Shown: piece by piece, positions 11,690-22,095 of the stretch
How the letters are laid out: every line of letters starts with the position of its first letter
How positions within the stretch are numbered: position 1 is the stretch's first letter
Source: Micropterix aruncella
Lineage: Eukaryota > Arthropoda > Insecta > Lepidoptera > Micropterigidae
Direction of reading: 5' to 3'
Length of the DNA: 64,000 nt
Assembly: GCA_944548615.1 (NCBI GenBank)
Contig: OX155963.1
Span: 27,729,336 to 27,793,335 of the forward strand
Program-made: the position numbers and the translations under genes
Notes under the pieces: generated by a model
What the model saw: the letters and a program-made list of their open reading frames with translations, nothing else
What the model was told of the DNA's origin: nothing
Database searches by the model: none

Positions 11690-12056
11690 GCTACTGAGTG
11701 GTCCCGGGTTCAGGCTGCAAACGGCAGGAGTTGCGTCGGGGGCATCTAAATCGGGAGAACCTGCAAGAAGGCACGCACCCACAGGGGCGGCTGTTAGTCA
11801 GAGTGCACAATCGATTGGCTAACGCCGCACGGTGCGCAGACCGTCCAGGAGCGCCAGAAGATTGACTCCTACGGGAAACTAGCCGAGGCCAGAGCCATAC
11901 CCGGGCTCGCATTTCATGCGCGGAGGCCGTCGGATGGGTGTTGACCCGTGAGTGTGACCAACCCTGAATAAATGGGTCTTCGTGGCCAACTCAGCAGGGG
12001 CTCATTAGCTCCCAATGGGCCCTTGCTGAGTTGGCCATGAAGACCCAATTTCGACC
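11690..12056 (+). repeat. Family A repeat, 3' half with terminal fold-back
   Basis: Contains 'gagtgcacaatcgattggct', 'gcagaccgtccaggagcgcc', 'gggtgttgacccgtgagtgt' and 'gggtcttcgtggccaactc' as in the full copies. After the usual end, the last ~32 bp are repeated in reverse complement (12012-12048 against 11975-12005, with only a few mismatches), forming a hairpin with a short loop. The short frames across it are spurious. Confidence 0.8.
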
Positions 12057-12269
12057 TAAAGCGTCAATCGTAATCGTCGCTCTGTATGAGACCTCGTATA
12101 AGCCAACAAGGAAACTATTCAGTGCATGGGAAGAATTGAATAGCTTTGTTGACGAAATATATTTTTTAGTTTTATTAACAGGAAAAATTAAAAATATATA
12201 TTACTTTAGTGTACTAACGATTTAAATAGTCAAAAGTTTTTTGCGAGGAATCAGCACTAAGCACGTAAG

Positions 12270-12510
12270 AGTTACCACCGGACAAATCATTGACTCGCAG
12301 TGGCAAATCGCCCAGTTCTGCCGAGGCGTTCCCCTAAATTAGAACCTCCGATCCCACCTGTCAACGACTCTAGGTTATATCCGAAGGCATAGTTCACGGC
12401 AGCCCTTTCCAGATTAGTCCCTCTTCAAGCAGGCTACCGGATGGGAGCTGAGTCGTGAGTTGGACGAACCTTAGTAAACATAGAAAGACTATCAGTTCCA
12501 AGCTGCATGG
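12270..12510 (+). repeat. Possible distant family A relative, 3' part
   Basis: Has the same layout near its end ('ctaccggatgggagctgag' then 'cgtgagttggacgaacc') as family A ('gtcggatgggtgttgaccc', 'cgtgagtgtgaccaaccc') but many differences. It then runs into the hairpin 'atggtcccgttaggaccat'. The assignment is tentative. Confidence 0.4.
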
Positions 12511-12727
12511 TCCCGTTAGGACCATATCAAGCTGCCCTTTGGTATAGACAGGCGCATATTCCATTTTATCCTCATTTTTACTCTGGATTTCAAATTAAAT
12601 TAGGCCACGAGGAACATCCGGGATCTGAAGACCAGCTGAGTTGGCCGTGGAGAATAACAGCTGTACCATCCTGTCGTTATAATCTCCGATACGAAAATCA
12701 GACTTCTTTACCACTGAACTACCTACC

Positions 12728-13378
12728 AGGTACTGACACACATGCTCATTAATAGCACAAACGCATACTATTATCGAGCAATTGCCACTTAATGGCACGT
12801 GTGTGCAAAACATTGCTAGTAATAAGCATGCTCATTTAGAGAATGCTCAAAAATCAAACAGTTGTTTGATTTTCGAGCGTGCTACCTGAGGCGCGGGGGA
12901 ATGGGGGTGTGCTCTTGAGCACGTCTGAACAGGTTTGCTTATGAGCATGCAAGTGTCGATTGAATTTTAGAAATTAGATCACCAAATTTCTGCGGAATCA
13001 TGAGTAATTGATTTTGATACCCGTCGGCATCTTCGTCTCGCATTTCTACCAACAATCGATTACTTATTCCGGACGGAATATTTAATATGTTCGGAATATT
13101 TACGGACCCAACTCGTCCTTTCTTTCTTTTTATTTTCGCAAATAGCACAATTGCTTTTCAAGCATTAGGATTATTTTTCATGAGTTCTGTGTGGATAGTA
13201 CTATTAGTACTATCTTTGGCCGAGAGCATGCGTTTAAGTAGCACGTGTGTTCAGTTGTTTGCTTTGAGCACACTTTTTCAAGAGTATGTTTTAAACAAGT
13301 ATGCTTAACATAAGCAAATGTGTACGGTTGAAGAGCATGCTCTTTTATGAGCATGTGTGTCAGTACCTTAATAGATCG
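12728..13378 (-). mobile_element. PIF/Harbinger-like non-autonomous element with 25-bp ends
   Basis: The ends are near-perfect inverted repeats, starting AGGTACTGACACACATGCTC at 12728 and mirrored at 13359-13378. Inside each end are several GAGCATG/CATGCTC words and 'agcacgtgtgt' repeats, as expected for transposase-binding subterminal repeats. A minus-strand frame (12939-13148) includes MRDEDADGYQNQLLMIPQKF and GDLISKI, resembling the N-terminal region before the catalytic core of Harbinger transposases; the core is absent. The flanks do not show an obvious 3-bp target duplication. It lacks the DDE domain and so cannot move alone. Confidence 0.6.
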
Positions 13379-13880
13379 TCATTGACGATGATCTCTGCGT
13401 TGCGCAGAAACGCGCGTACCACGCATTGTTTCCCCTCGCTTCTGCGCACATTGCCTATATGGTATGCCAATTGGCTATTGGCAACAATCTCGGCTGATGG
13501 ATTGCTCCCAATAAGTGTATCGGTTGCACAACCGAGCCCAGGTCGATGTGACCTACAGCGCGGATCACTCTTCCATCGGTCACCGGAGTTCGACTTGAAT
13601 CGACGCCAAGGTGGCGCGGCGTGGCGCACTCTCCGCACTAAGACAAGCGGAGGCTGTGCTAATTATAGCCCCAATTCAAATGTATACTTAATTACAAACG
13701 CTAACCAATTCCAATGGCTAATGTTAACCCTTTGGGTACATATTAATTTACGTATTGGATTACTGCGATTAACTTCAGTAGAGTCTGGCGAGGGTTTTGT
13801 TAATATGAACATCAGCCACATGTGTATTTTTTCATGGAGTTATATGATCAATTATCATGTAAAAAATAATACAAAAACTT
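13379..13880. other. Unassigned segment
   Basis: GC-richer from about 13380 to 13650, then AT-rich. The plus-strand frame 13301-13978 starts inside the Harbinger-like end and runs into the satellite, so it crosses three unrelated units and is not a gene. Confidence 0.5.
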
Positions 13881-14212
13881 TAGACTCCAAATTTATTTAT
13901 AACTGCAGCAGCCATATCATTGTGAAACGGGCTATTATAATTGAATGCGTATACAAAATTTCGTGTCTGTGCTGTTGACCGTCAAGGAGTTCCCTAGTTG
14001 GAAGCCAACCCTGGGTGCCGCAGTCCTGTCTTGGTGAAACTTAGAGCGGTCTATCGTAATTGAATGCATATACGAAATTTCGTGTCTGTTCTGTTGATCG
14101 TTGAGGAGTCCCCTCGTCGGGAGCCAAACCTGGGTGCAGCAGCCATGGCATCGTGAAACTTAGAACGGGCTATCATAACTGAATGCGTATACAAAATTTC
14201 TTGCAAAATTGA
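13880..14212 (-). repeat. Approximately 118-bp satellite, array 2 (inverted)
   Basis: About three units of the array-1 repeat in the opposite orientation. Landmarks 'gaatgcgtatac' / 'gaatgcatatac' recur about 119 bp apart (13943, 14062, 14180), with 'gaaatttcgtgtctgt', 'ggagtcccctcg' and 'gccaaacctgggtg' in between. Ends abruptly at about 14212. Confidence 0.8.
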
Positions 14213-14599
14213 CTGAATTCAGCCAAGTGATATTTTGACAGATTTTAGTGAAAAGGTAATAAATTTCGAAAGAGAAATCTTATACCCTTTGGACTCTGAA
14301 ACTACCCTATTTTAATTTTAAATCTTGCAAGCGATTATTAAAATAAATAAAATTTAGATCCTTAGATTTAAAAGCCTATTCGAGTATTTTCACAGAACGT
14401 GCGCCATGGATTTCTCGGCATATAAAATATATTTCGGTATAAATGTTTATTTGAAACGTTCCTTCGGCTTTTGGATATCTATAATTTTAAAAATATAATT
14501 TATAATATAATCATTTTTCAGAATGCTGGTATAGCATCCTCACGGAAAGTGCCTTTGCATATCACCGGGCTTTTAGTTAACTTTAGTATTCAAGTGTAA

Positions 14600-15015
14600 T
14601 AAAAAATAAAAATAACTCTTATTATTTTGTACTATTTACAAAAAGATGACATTTTTAATTGTTTTTTTCATGTTTCAATAAGTAACGATTACGCAATGCA
14701 ATTTTCAGATAGATATTTCAGATGGACTAGATGGCTTTATATTTCTACTTATTATATCTGCACTGAAATCAGCCTATATAAAAAATACTAATAATAATTT
14801 GACTGTTATTATTTTTATCATTGGTTAAATTATTGGGTTGTTAAAATCAATCAGTACTTCAATAAAATATTAAATTATCAATGTTATTAAATTATCAATT
14901 AAATGGCCAAATTTAATAGATGGCCAATGTTATAATATGCTATGCCATTAATATCGTCTTCAATGCTATTAACGCCACCTGCATTTCGCCGGCGCAGAAG
15001 GGTTGCCAAAATATA
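14600..15015 (+). repeat. Family C repeat
   Basis: Shares 'aagtaacgattacgca', 'atcagcctatata', 'ttatcatt', 'caatcagtactt' and the right end 'cgccggcgcagaagggttgc' with 56390-56800 (inverted). This copy lacks the ~0.67 kb found inside the 7.4-8.5 kb copy. No reading frame is conserved. Confidence 0.7.
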
Positions 15016-15159
15016 CTATGGAGTTTAGTGAAGGGTAACGTCTAATACTATACAATAAGATACTAATGATAATTTGTGAATTGTTCCCAAACGAATCGAA
15101 GCATGAATCGGTTTTCAAAAGAAAATCATAACCTGCTCTTGGATGAAGAGCGAAGGAAA

Positions 15160-15262
15160 CGTATTAGGGGGGGTAGGGGGGTGAGTTGTTAGAGGGGCTG
15201 GGGGGGGGGGGGGGGTTGGCGGTTAAGAGGTTTTGGGCCAGCCCCCCCCCCCCCCCCCCCCG
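15160..15262. repeat. Paired poly-G and poly-C runs
   Basis: G-runs at 15168-15181 and a long G-run at about 15200-15216 are followed some 25 bp later by a long C-run (15242-15261). The G-runs can form a G-quadruplex and the G and C runs can pair as a hairpin. Run lengths are likely to be imprecise in any assembly. The glycine/proline-rich frame over it is meaningless. Confidence 0.7.
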
Positions 15263-15511
15263 GTCTGCTTGCCGTGAAAGTCTTGGGGTGACACAACCGA
15301 TTTGTTTTAGATATTATAGGTGAGCCAGTGCAATAACGATATAAATGAATTAAAATATTATAACTTAGGAAAAAATTCAAAAATGACCATTTAATCGACA
15401 ACAGGGACTTATGAGAGACATAATGACATGCATTAGCCCCATAAATGCCACACCTAATTTGGACAGTAAATACATTTCTATTTCTATTTTTTTGTTGTTA
15501 AAACTTTGTTA

Positions 15512-16112
15512 TTGAATAGAATAGAATAGAATAAATTTATTATGCTATAAAAACATTACTTAATGAATATTACACTGGTTTTATACAAAAAGACAATTTA
15601 TGCACAAATGTAATGATATCTTACAGTCAACCTAATAATTGTAACTTTTATTCTAATTATACGATTTGATGTTTAGTGTGGTGCTACATATTACAGGGCA
15701 GATCTTATCGCTTCGAAAAAAGACTCATCATGAGTGATTCCTTCATCGGTGCCGTACGTAGGTAGGCTTTGTAAGTTAGCAGAACCTACCGTTGGAAAGG
15801 TTGTCAGGCGCGGTCGGCGCGGCGGGCGGACTAGACGGGCGGCAGTCACAATGGGCGAAGGTTGACGCGCGCGATTCGACCAAAGCTGGAGAGTCACTCT
15901 TGCGAAAACTGATCTAGAATGTGTCCTTCGCTGGGAGGAGTGAGTGATCCGCCTCGCAACGGACGGACAATCATTAGCTACGTGACTGTTCTGCCGATAT
16001 TCAACAATGGATCGCTCGGCACGTGTCAACGTTGCATGAACAGACTGGGATTCCAGACTAATAAGGCATAATGTCAGCTGTTTCCGAGTAATTTTTTTTA
16101 ATTTCCACAAAC
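15512..16112 (-). mobile_element. LINE 3' end with (TTCTA)n tail
   Basis: The lower end has a short (TAGAA)n tract on the plus strand, followed by a segment that also occurs at 40603-40745 ('ttaatgaatattacactggt', 'atatcttacagtcaacc'). This is the layout of a minus-strand LINE 3' untranslated region ending in a short-repeat tail. Upstream, the minus-strand frame 15691-16110 (139 codons) ends before this region and may be the last part of the element's coding sequence, but it has no motif I can name. The 14-bp target duplication of the neighbouring family A copy begins at 16117. Confidence 0.55.
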
Positions 16113-16130
16113 ATTACAAAAAAATCGGCA

Positions 16131-16814
16131 ACTTGGGTTGTCGACTACAGCGGGTGAGCCCGTCACCTCAGGAAGTTTTAACGATTAGTCGTTCTATCTC
16201 CTTGGAGTGAGCGCAGAAGACTTGAGGACAAAACAGTCCACCATCTAGCTACGCCACAAGCCCGTAAGAGGACAAGGCCTTAACCGCGAGATAGCCAGGA
16301 GTGTTACCCGGCGGGCTTACACTCACGCCCTTACTTCCAATTGTGACCAGATTACTCCGGTCTCTCGATTGGTTACGAGTTCGAGGTCGCTTGCGCGGTC
16401 CTCTCCCTTACGAAGCGGTGAAACGGTGTTTACCGAATCTATCGCGGACCACAGCGTCCTTTGACCGGCTGTTCACCCAGGATCGGATGGCCAATGGTCG
16501 TTTCATGAGCAGTCGCCGTAAGGTCCGCAACCACCCCCGCTCTATAGGAAACAATACAGTTCCCAGACTCCCCCGACTGTTAGTCGGAGAGCACAGTCGA
16601 TTGGCTTGCGCCGCTCGGTGCGCAGACCGTCCAGGAGCGCCAGAGGTTTGATTCCCAGGGGAGACTGGTTGACCCAGTGTCCTACCCAGGTTCGCACCCC
16701 ATGCATGGAGGCCATCGGATGGGTGTTGACCCGTGAGTGTAACCGACCCTGAACACATGGGTCATCGTGGCCACCTCATCATGGGCCCATTAGCCCCTAT
16801 CATGGGCCCATTAG
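16131..16814 (+). mobile_element. Family A retroposon-like element, complete copy
   Basis: The best copy of the family: about 684 bp flanked by a perfect 14-bp direct repeat, caaaaaaatcggca (16117-16130 and 16815-16828). A duplication of this length with no inverted ends points to target-primed reverse transcription, as used by LINEs and SINEs, rather than to a DNA transposon. The copy starts 'acttgggttgtcgac' and ends with a doubled 'atcatgggcccattag' block. No long tail and no convincing protein are present; overlapping frames on both strands differ from those in other copies. A 'gagttcgaggtc' stretch near 16378 is only loosely like a pol III B box. Confidence 0.75.
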
Positions 16815-16829
16815 CAAAAAAATCGGCAG

Positions 16830-17300
16830 TGTCAATCCAAGATTTTCCCGGCAAGTAGCCAATGACTTAAGGGGGATTTCGAGCGTGATCGACCTGATTG
16901 AAAGGGACAATCGGCGACGAGCGCGGATTGTGAGAGTGCATCGCATTAAACACGTTTGATCGAAAATTTAATGCGATTTTAGCCCAACATAGCATCTGTG
17001 TACCAAATTTCAAGCCTTTAAGTTAAATATTTCGAGATTAAAATATGTTTAGTGCGCTCCCTGATAGACATTTTTTAACCGTCCTACCCTACGTTCAAGT
17101 ACAAAAACAAAAAAAAACGAAACACAGGAAGATTACGTGATACGTCAAATTGATCCTACGATTCCAAATACAAAAGTAGGTCATGACTCAATTGTGTAAA
17201 AAAGTTTTCTGGTATATTGTAAACACGTATTGTTAGTAATGAAAAAACCCAACGATTTTTCACCTACTTTTTGAAAAATAACCCAAAGCTTATTTTTCAA
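16830..17300. other. Unassigned DNA
   Basis: About 20 bp at 16836 ('ccaagattttcccggcaa') recur at 58182; otherwise no repeat partner, gene or RNA was recognised. Confidence 0.4.
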
Positions 17301-17640
17301 AAATGTCCACAGCCTTTTCAACTCTTGCCACGACCAAATGATGGGTTGTAAATAAGTGTTGTTGTTTCTGCTATCATGCGAGTGAACAAATCTATGTTTA
17401 ATGCTGCCAATTGTATTACTGTATAATTCTTTAGGGATTCAAGCACAAACTGGTAATACAACCTCAAAATTCGTGGATTCCCAATACGCTGATGACACGC
17501 CTCGAGAGGCCCAATGTCCAAAATAGCCCTAACGACCGTCATTTGTAAAAGAGAACTCTTATTCACATATACCATACCTGAGCTAAGAGCTAAGAGCGAG
17601 TATACCATACCTGAGCTAAGATCATAACGCGTGATCAGAT
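17300..17640 (-). pseudogene. LINE reverse transcriptase C-terminal fragment
   Basis: The minus-strand frame 17318-17608 contains LLQMTVVRAILDIGPLEACH and then LRLYYQFVLESLKNYTV, the pattern that follows the RT domain in CR1/jockey-like LINEs (leucine-rich 'LLQKRAIRAILG...' then a 'tlpsLYILESL' segment). A diverged second copy occupies 46310-46557 plus 47130-47300. There is no RT domain and no start; the fragment is a relic. Confidence 0.6.
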
Positions 17641-17759
17641 TTAATCAAGGTATATGTGTTGATTGCAGCTAAAATTGATTGCAGTTGGTCATTTCTAATG
17701 CCCTTATTTGTATAAACCAAATTCTTTAAGAAATTTAGATCGTTTATTGCTGTTTCTCT

Positions 17760-18180
17760 GGCTCTGACCCTAGACCTTCCCAGGGTCAGGGCGAGGTGGA
17801 CTCCTCGGCATCATCATCAAGTCTCGGTGCTGCTAAAAGAGGAGAGGGGGGCAAAAACCAGGCTTCTGAAATAGATAAGAGCGGTTACGAGGAGCAGTTA
17901 GGTACGGTACACGATAACAAGAGTCTTCGGTCAGGAAACAGTTCACCCCCGTCTCACACCGTCAGCAGTGCTCCACAAATTTCAGAAAAGCGGAGAATCA
18001 CAGCCTGCAACCAACCAGAACAAGGTACCGAATGGTTCCTAATGATTCCGTGCAGCTTGGGTGAGGTTGGCCAAACTTTATGTCATCTGGCTTGCCCAAC
18101 TCACTGTTCAGCTCCTATCTGGTAGCCTCCTCATCAGTGCCGCTGTGAGTTTCTGCCATGACTGTAATCCTGCAGTCGGA
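17760..18180 (+). pseudogene. Unrecognised coding-like fragment, possibly ORF1 of a retroelement
   Basis: The plus frame 17796-18125 encodes a serine-rich, low-complexity N-terminal-like stretch (MDSSASSSSLGAAKRGEGG...SSPPSHTVSSAP) with higher GC and codon-like composition than its surroundings. Such Ser/Lys-rich beginnings are common in ORF1 or gag proteins of retroelements. No zinc knuckle or other domain is visible. A small hairpin, CTGACCC with GGGTCAG, precedes it. Confidence 0.3.
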
Positions 18181-18364
18181 GGCGGTTGGAATCAGAAGAT
18201 CGCGGATACGAGGTAATAACTCGGGCGAAACTGGGCGGTTTTCGCAGCAAGCCTGGTGTTAGCCACGTTTATGCGATCTGGCGAATAACCAGGTTGGTCT
18301 AGAGATAAATGTTTCCTATCATAGCTAGGGTAGTTGTCGATCTATCTTTGAAACAATCCCGAGT

Positions 18365-19280
18365 GACCATGGCTGGCAAACGGCGCTTCGGTCCGCGATA
18401 TAATCAAACTGAAATATCGCTTACGTCAGGTGACGACGGCCCAAGCGACCTCGAATCCGTGATCTGACCGGAGGACTGGGAAATCCGGCAAATATGGTAG
18501 TGAGGGCGCGAGGTCGGAACATTGGTTTCTCTTACCAGTGCTTCGCCGTAAGGCGTTGGACTCTCACGGGCGTGTTAGCGTAGTTAGACGGTAAACTGTG
18601 TTATCCCTATGTCTCTATGTTGACCCCACTGTTGATTGAGCGATTTAATATTGTTATCCTGGGGTAGCGGGTTCGCCCGTAGTAATTAACAACTCAAAAT
18701 ATCTGGTGCCATTCAACCAATTGGCCAGCGCACGTAGCAACCGCATCCAACAACTAGGGCTACCGTAAACGTCGCATAGCTCGAACACCTGAGACGATCG
18801 GGATATGGCTACCCACTCAGCCGCCGCTCCTAGAAATATAGTTCCTAGATAAGTAGTTAGTTCTAGTAGTTAATTCTTGTTCTAGTAGTTAATTCTTGAC
18901 TACCTATGTATGTTCAGTAAAGAGTAGTAACGAAACTTACTACCTAACCCAATTATTTTGACACGTCCAAGAGCGGTATTTAGTCGTCAATTGGACACGA
19001 CGAAAATGTAATGTAATGTAATGCAATATAAAGAAGAAGAATAATGACTCGAAGGGTCCAACTTGTTTCTTATTTACATTGGTCGAATGTACTTACTTAG
19101 CAAAGACGAAAGTCTCTCCACTGCCATCGCGCTGATTGGTACAAGTTTCAGAATGAATTCATCATCATTCATGCGCATAGTTCAACAATCATAGCATATG
19201 TATCTTTTTTTTCTGTCTAAAGTACCTACAAGACTATTTGCGGTAGCTGTGAGTATTTTGTACGGATGGACGTAAGTGGC
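18365..19280 (-). repeat. Tandem segmental duplication, copy 1 (contains inverted family A)
   Basis: 18365-18725 is the 5' half of family A in reverse ('gcgcttcggtccgcgatata', 'gccgtaaggcgttggac', 'gtagttagacggt'). It is followed by a segment with 'actgccatcgcgctgattgg', 'caagtttc' and 'gtacggatggacgta' (19085-19275). The same two parts recur in the same order at 19355-19995. This copy has about 170 extra bp (18843-19015) that end in an (ATGTA)n-type LINE tail. Confidence 0.7.
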
Positions 19281-19354
19281 TGGAGACGTATGTTTCCTAA
19301 AGAGCGGAAGTAGCTGTTGACCTGGCATCACCTATCCTTAATAATAATAATAAG

Positions 19355-19995
19355 AATGGGCAAAGAGCGCTTCGGACCGCGGTATATTCAAACTGAATTA
19401 ACGCTTACGTCAGGTGGAGACCGCGCTAGCGATCTCGAATCCATGACCAGACTGAACATGACCAGTACAGGCGTAACGTCAGCCAGCTGAGTTCACTTCC
19501 CAGAGCTTTGCGGTAAAGCGATGTACTTTTACAGGCATGTTGGCGTTGTAAAACGGTGGACTGTGTTGTTCATAAGTCTCTGAGTTCACTCCACGGTTGG
19601 AAAAACGATTTAATATTGTTATAACTTCCTTGGGTGTCAGGTTCTCCCGTAGTAGTTGTTAACTCCAACGATCGAGATACCATACATCCAACAGCGCACG
19701 TAGCAACCGCATACAGCAACTCTTAGCCGCCGCCGCTCCTAGAAATATAAAGAAGAAGAATAATGACTAGAAGGGTTTATCTTGTTTCTTCTATACATTG
19801 GTCGAATGTACCTACTTAGCAACGATGAAATTCTCTCCACTGCCATCGCGCTGATTGGTACAAGTTTCTGAATGAATTCAAGCGCATAGAATGTTCAATA
19901 ATTATAGCATATGTATCGTTTTTTTGTGTCGAAAAGTACGAGAGCTATTTGTGGTAGCTGTGAGGCTTTCGTACGGATGGACGTAGGTGGCGCTT
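19355..19995 (-). repeat. Tandem segmental duplication, copy 2
   Basis: Repeats the family A 5' half (19355-19735) and the 'actgccatcgcgctgattgg' segment (19745-19990) of copy 1, with scattered substitutions. The 170-bp insertion is absent here, which suggests it entered copy 1 after the duplication or was lost from this copy. Confidence 0.7.
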
Positions 19996-20284
19996 GCGGC
20001 CGCGGGCAAAGCAACAATAAAATGGACAGTAATTAAAATCGTATCACGCTGTGAGTCCAATAACGCGGCGCGTTGCGGCATTGCACAACCGCCCAGCAGC
20101 GCCATCTGGGCGAGATATTCTCTACCGCCAGCCGCAATATAGGATGATCAGACAGACGACCGAAGGAGATAGTCCGAGCGCTCGCTGCAGTTATTCTCAA
20201 CTCATTGTGTATATTATTATTAATATTTTTTTTGCGAACTGTAAGCGGTCGTACAACGTCGATAGGTACTATTTTATGTGCTAT

Positions 20285-20345
20285 ACAATTTACCTAAAAG
20301 TTGTCACATTACATTTTCGTCGCCAATTGACGGCTAAAGACCGCT
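20285..20345 (-). repeat. LINE-tail-related fragment
   Basis: Reverse complement of the 'gtcaattggacacgacgaa' and 'aatgtaatgt' part of 18970-19015. Both are probably 3' ends of the same LINE family in opposite orientation. Confidence 0.5.
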
Positions 20346-20399
20346 TAGCATACATAGGTTGCCAAGAATTTAACTACTAGATTGTCGAAATATAAATAT

Positions 20400-21380
20400 A
20401 AATAATCAAAATAGAAGCCTAATAATTGATAGTCAATATTCGTATAGATACGTAGTAAAAGTTATTCATCGTAATATTCAAGATTTCGGTAAAGTATTAA
20501 ATAATTAAGCTACGCCATGCATTTAAAAACGATCAAATAAAATAACTACACAATAAGGATCTGCTTTTTCAAGTCATTGAAATGGGCACAATATTTGAAA
20601 AGTCATGACCCGCAAATCCGGGCAGTTCCTAGAAAGGATAGCCTATCAGCAGCTCCTTGATTTAAAAAAAAATCTACGTCCTCCAGCTGTTTAACAGTAT
20701 TTACTACAAATACAATATTAACTATAATTAAATATCTCTTTTAAGTCATTTCACTTCACAAGTAATATCTAGATACATAATAACAAGTAATGTCTAGATA
20801 TTATTATAGTAAATTTCCATTATTAGACATTATGTAAAATGTAAATTAGAATTCAAATTTAATTAAAATTTAATCGTGGAATTATTAATCTATCTAAGGT
20901 TTGTCAGAAAATAAAGGTAAAACGAATTGAAAATAGGTTTATTATGTCTGAGAAGTAAAATGTTTATTTGTGTTAGTTATAATATTTATTTGTTATTATT
21001 GGTTAAAAAGTCATTTACACTGTAATAAAATTTGTTTTTGAGACAGTGCTTTAATGAGAGCCAGTGATTAAATGAGTTCTGGCTGTAACATGGATTTGAT
21101 ATTTTGCAGAATAGAGTTAAAATACTTAACACAACAGATCTAAGGCCTCGTTTTATACAGTTCTGTCCTCGCTGAGAGACAGTTTATGATGTGTCTATTC
21201 CTCGTAGTCCTTGAATATACATCTCTTCGTAAGGAGTAGATATCCGGATTATTTTTAATAAAGTCCCAACACTAGTATAATATGATATAACAATATGATT
21301 CTAAAGATAAAATTAAATGTTGTCATTTTTAGTACGACTTTTAAAATCTTTGATTAACCGAAATCTAAATGTAAAGATTA
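20400..21380. other. AT-rich DNA, no gene seen
   Basis: Simple AT-rich sequence. 'taatgtctagata' and 'taatatctagata' are repeated at 20764-20805, and no other structure was recognised. Confidence 0.5.
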
Positions 21381-21384
21381 ACCG

Positions 21385-21605
21385 AAATCCAATCAGGCGT
21401 TCCAATTTCCAATGTGGACCATTCGTCCAAAATAGAAAATGTTGACACTTCGTCCCAAATTTAAATTTCAAATCCACCTCACCCTCGTCCGAAATTGAAT
21501 GATAAAAGACGATCGTTCCAAATACAAAAGGTTGAATTTTCGTTTGAATATTAAAGTAAACAAATCCGACCGAAATCGTTCCGAGTTCCAGGGTGTAATA
21601 ACTAG
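21385..21605. repeat. Diverged minisatellite, block 1
   Basis: Built from recurring words 'tggaccattcgtcc', 'cgtccaaa', 'cgtccgaaattgaa' and 'cgttccaaa' at irregular 25-60 bp spacing. The same word set makes up 22460-22970, so the two blocks belong to one decayed tandem family. Confidence 0.6.
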
Positions 21606-21857
21606 GGACTTATAATAACTAATTGTAGTTGCGTAGCTTGCGTAAAGACGTAATAATATGAAAGTTCAACTGATAAACCATGTCGTATTAGAATTATACA
21701 CATCCGAAGTTTTGTATACCTGGATGATTTTGTAAAATAAACTAGTTATAGTTAAAATAAACTAGCCCATATCTTCGAATTCGTTATTTGAATTAACAGT
21801 TCAACTAAAATCCAATAGTAAAACTAAAATCAATGAAGGCCGGTATCAAAGACAGAA

Positions 21858-22095
21858 AGGAATGACAACGGCCAAGGCGCAAACCCTTACCTGCCACCCA
21901 TACATTGAGTATTTATATTTGTCTTGCTTATTTACTGTATCTCTTTCATCCATAAACTTGTTTATACAACCCCAAAGTAAAACAAAAGAATGCCGACGGC
22001 CCAGGCGCAAAATTTTACCTGACATCCGCACACTGATCATCTATCTCTGTCTTACTTATTAGCTGTTTCTCTTTCATTCATAAACATATTTACCG
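21858..22095 (+). repeat. Tandem duplication of about 128 bp
   Basis: 21859-21967 and 21988-22093 are diverged direct repeats: 'cggccaaggcgcaaa' versus 'cggcccaggcgcaaa', 'cttacctgccaccc' versus 'tttacctgacatcc', and both end with 'tctctttcat' and 'cataaac'. No coding sense. Confidence 0.75.

Noticed and set aside
13301..13978. 225-codon plus-strand frame as a gene
   Set aside because: It crosses the end of the Harbinger-like element, an unrelated spacer and the satellite array; no domain.
15691..16110. 139-codon frame as a host protein
   Set aside because: It runs directly into a LINE 3' untranslated region; at best the end of a LINE coding part, and no motif supports more.
16301..16758. 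Overlapping 116-codon frames on both strands in the 16.1-kb element
   Set aside because: Sister copies of family A do not keep these frames; open frames arise from the GC-rich, stop-poor sequence.
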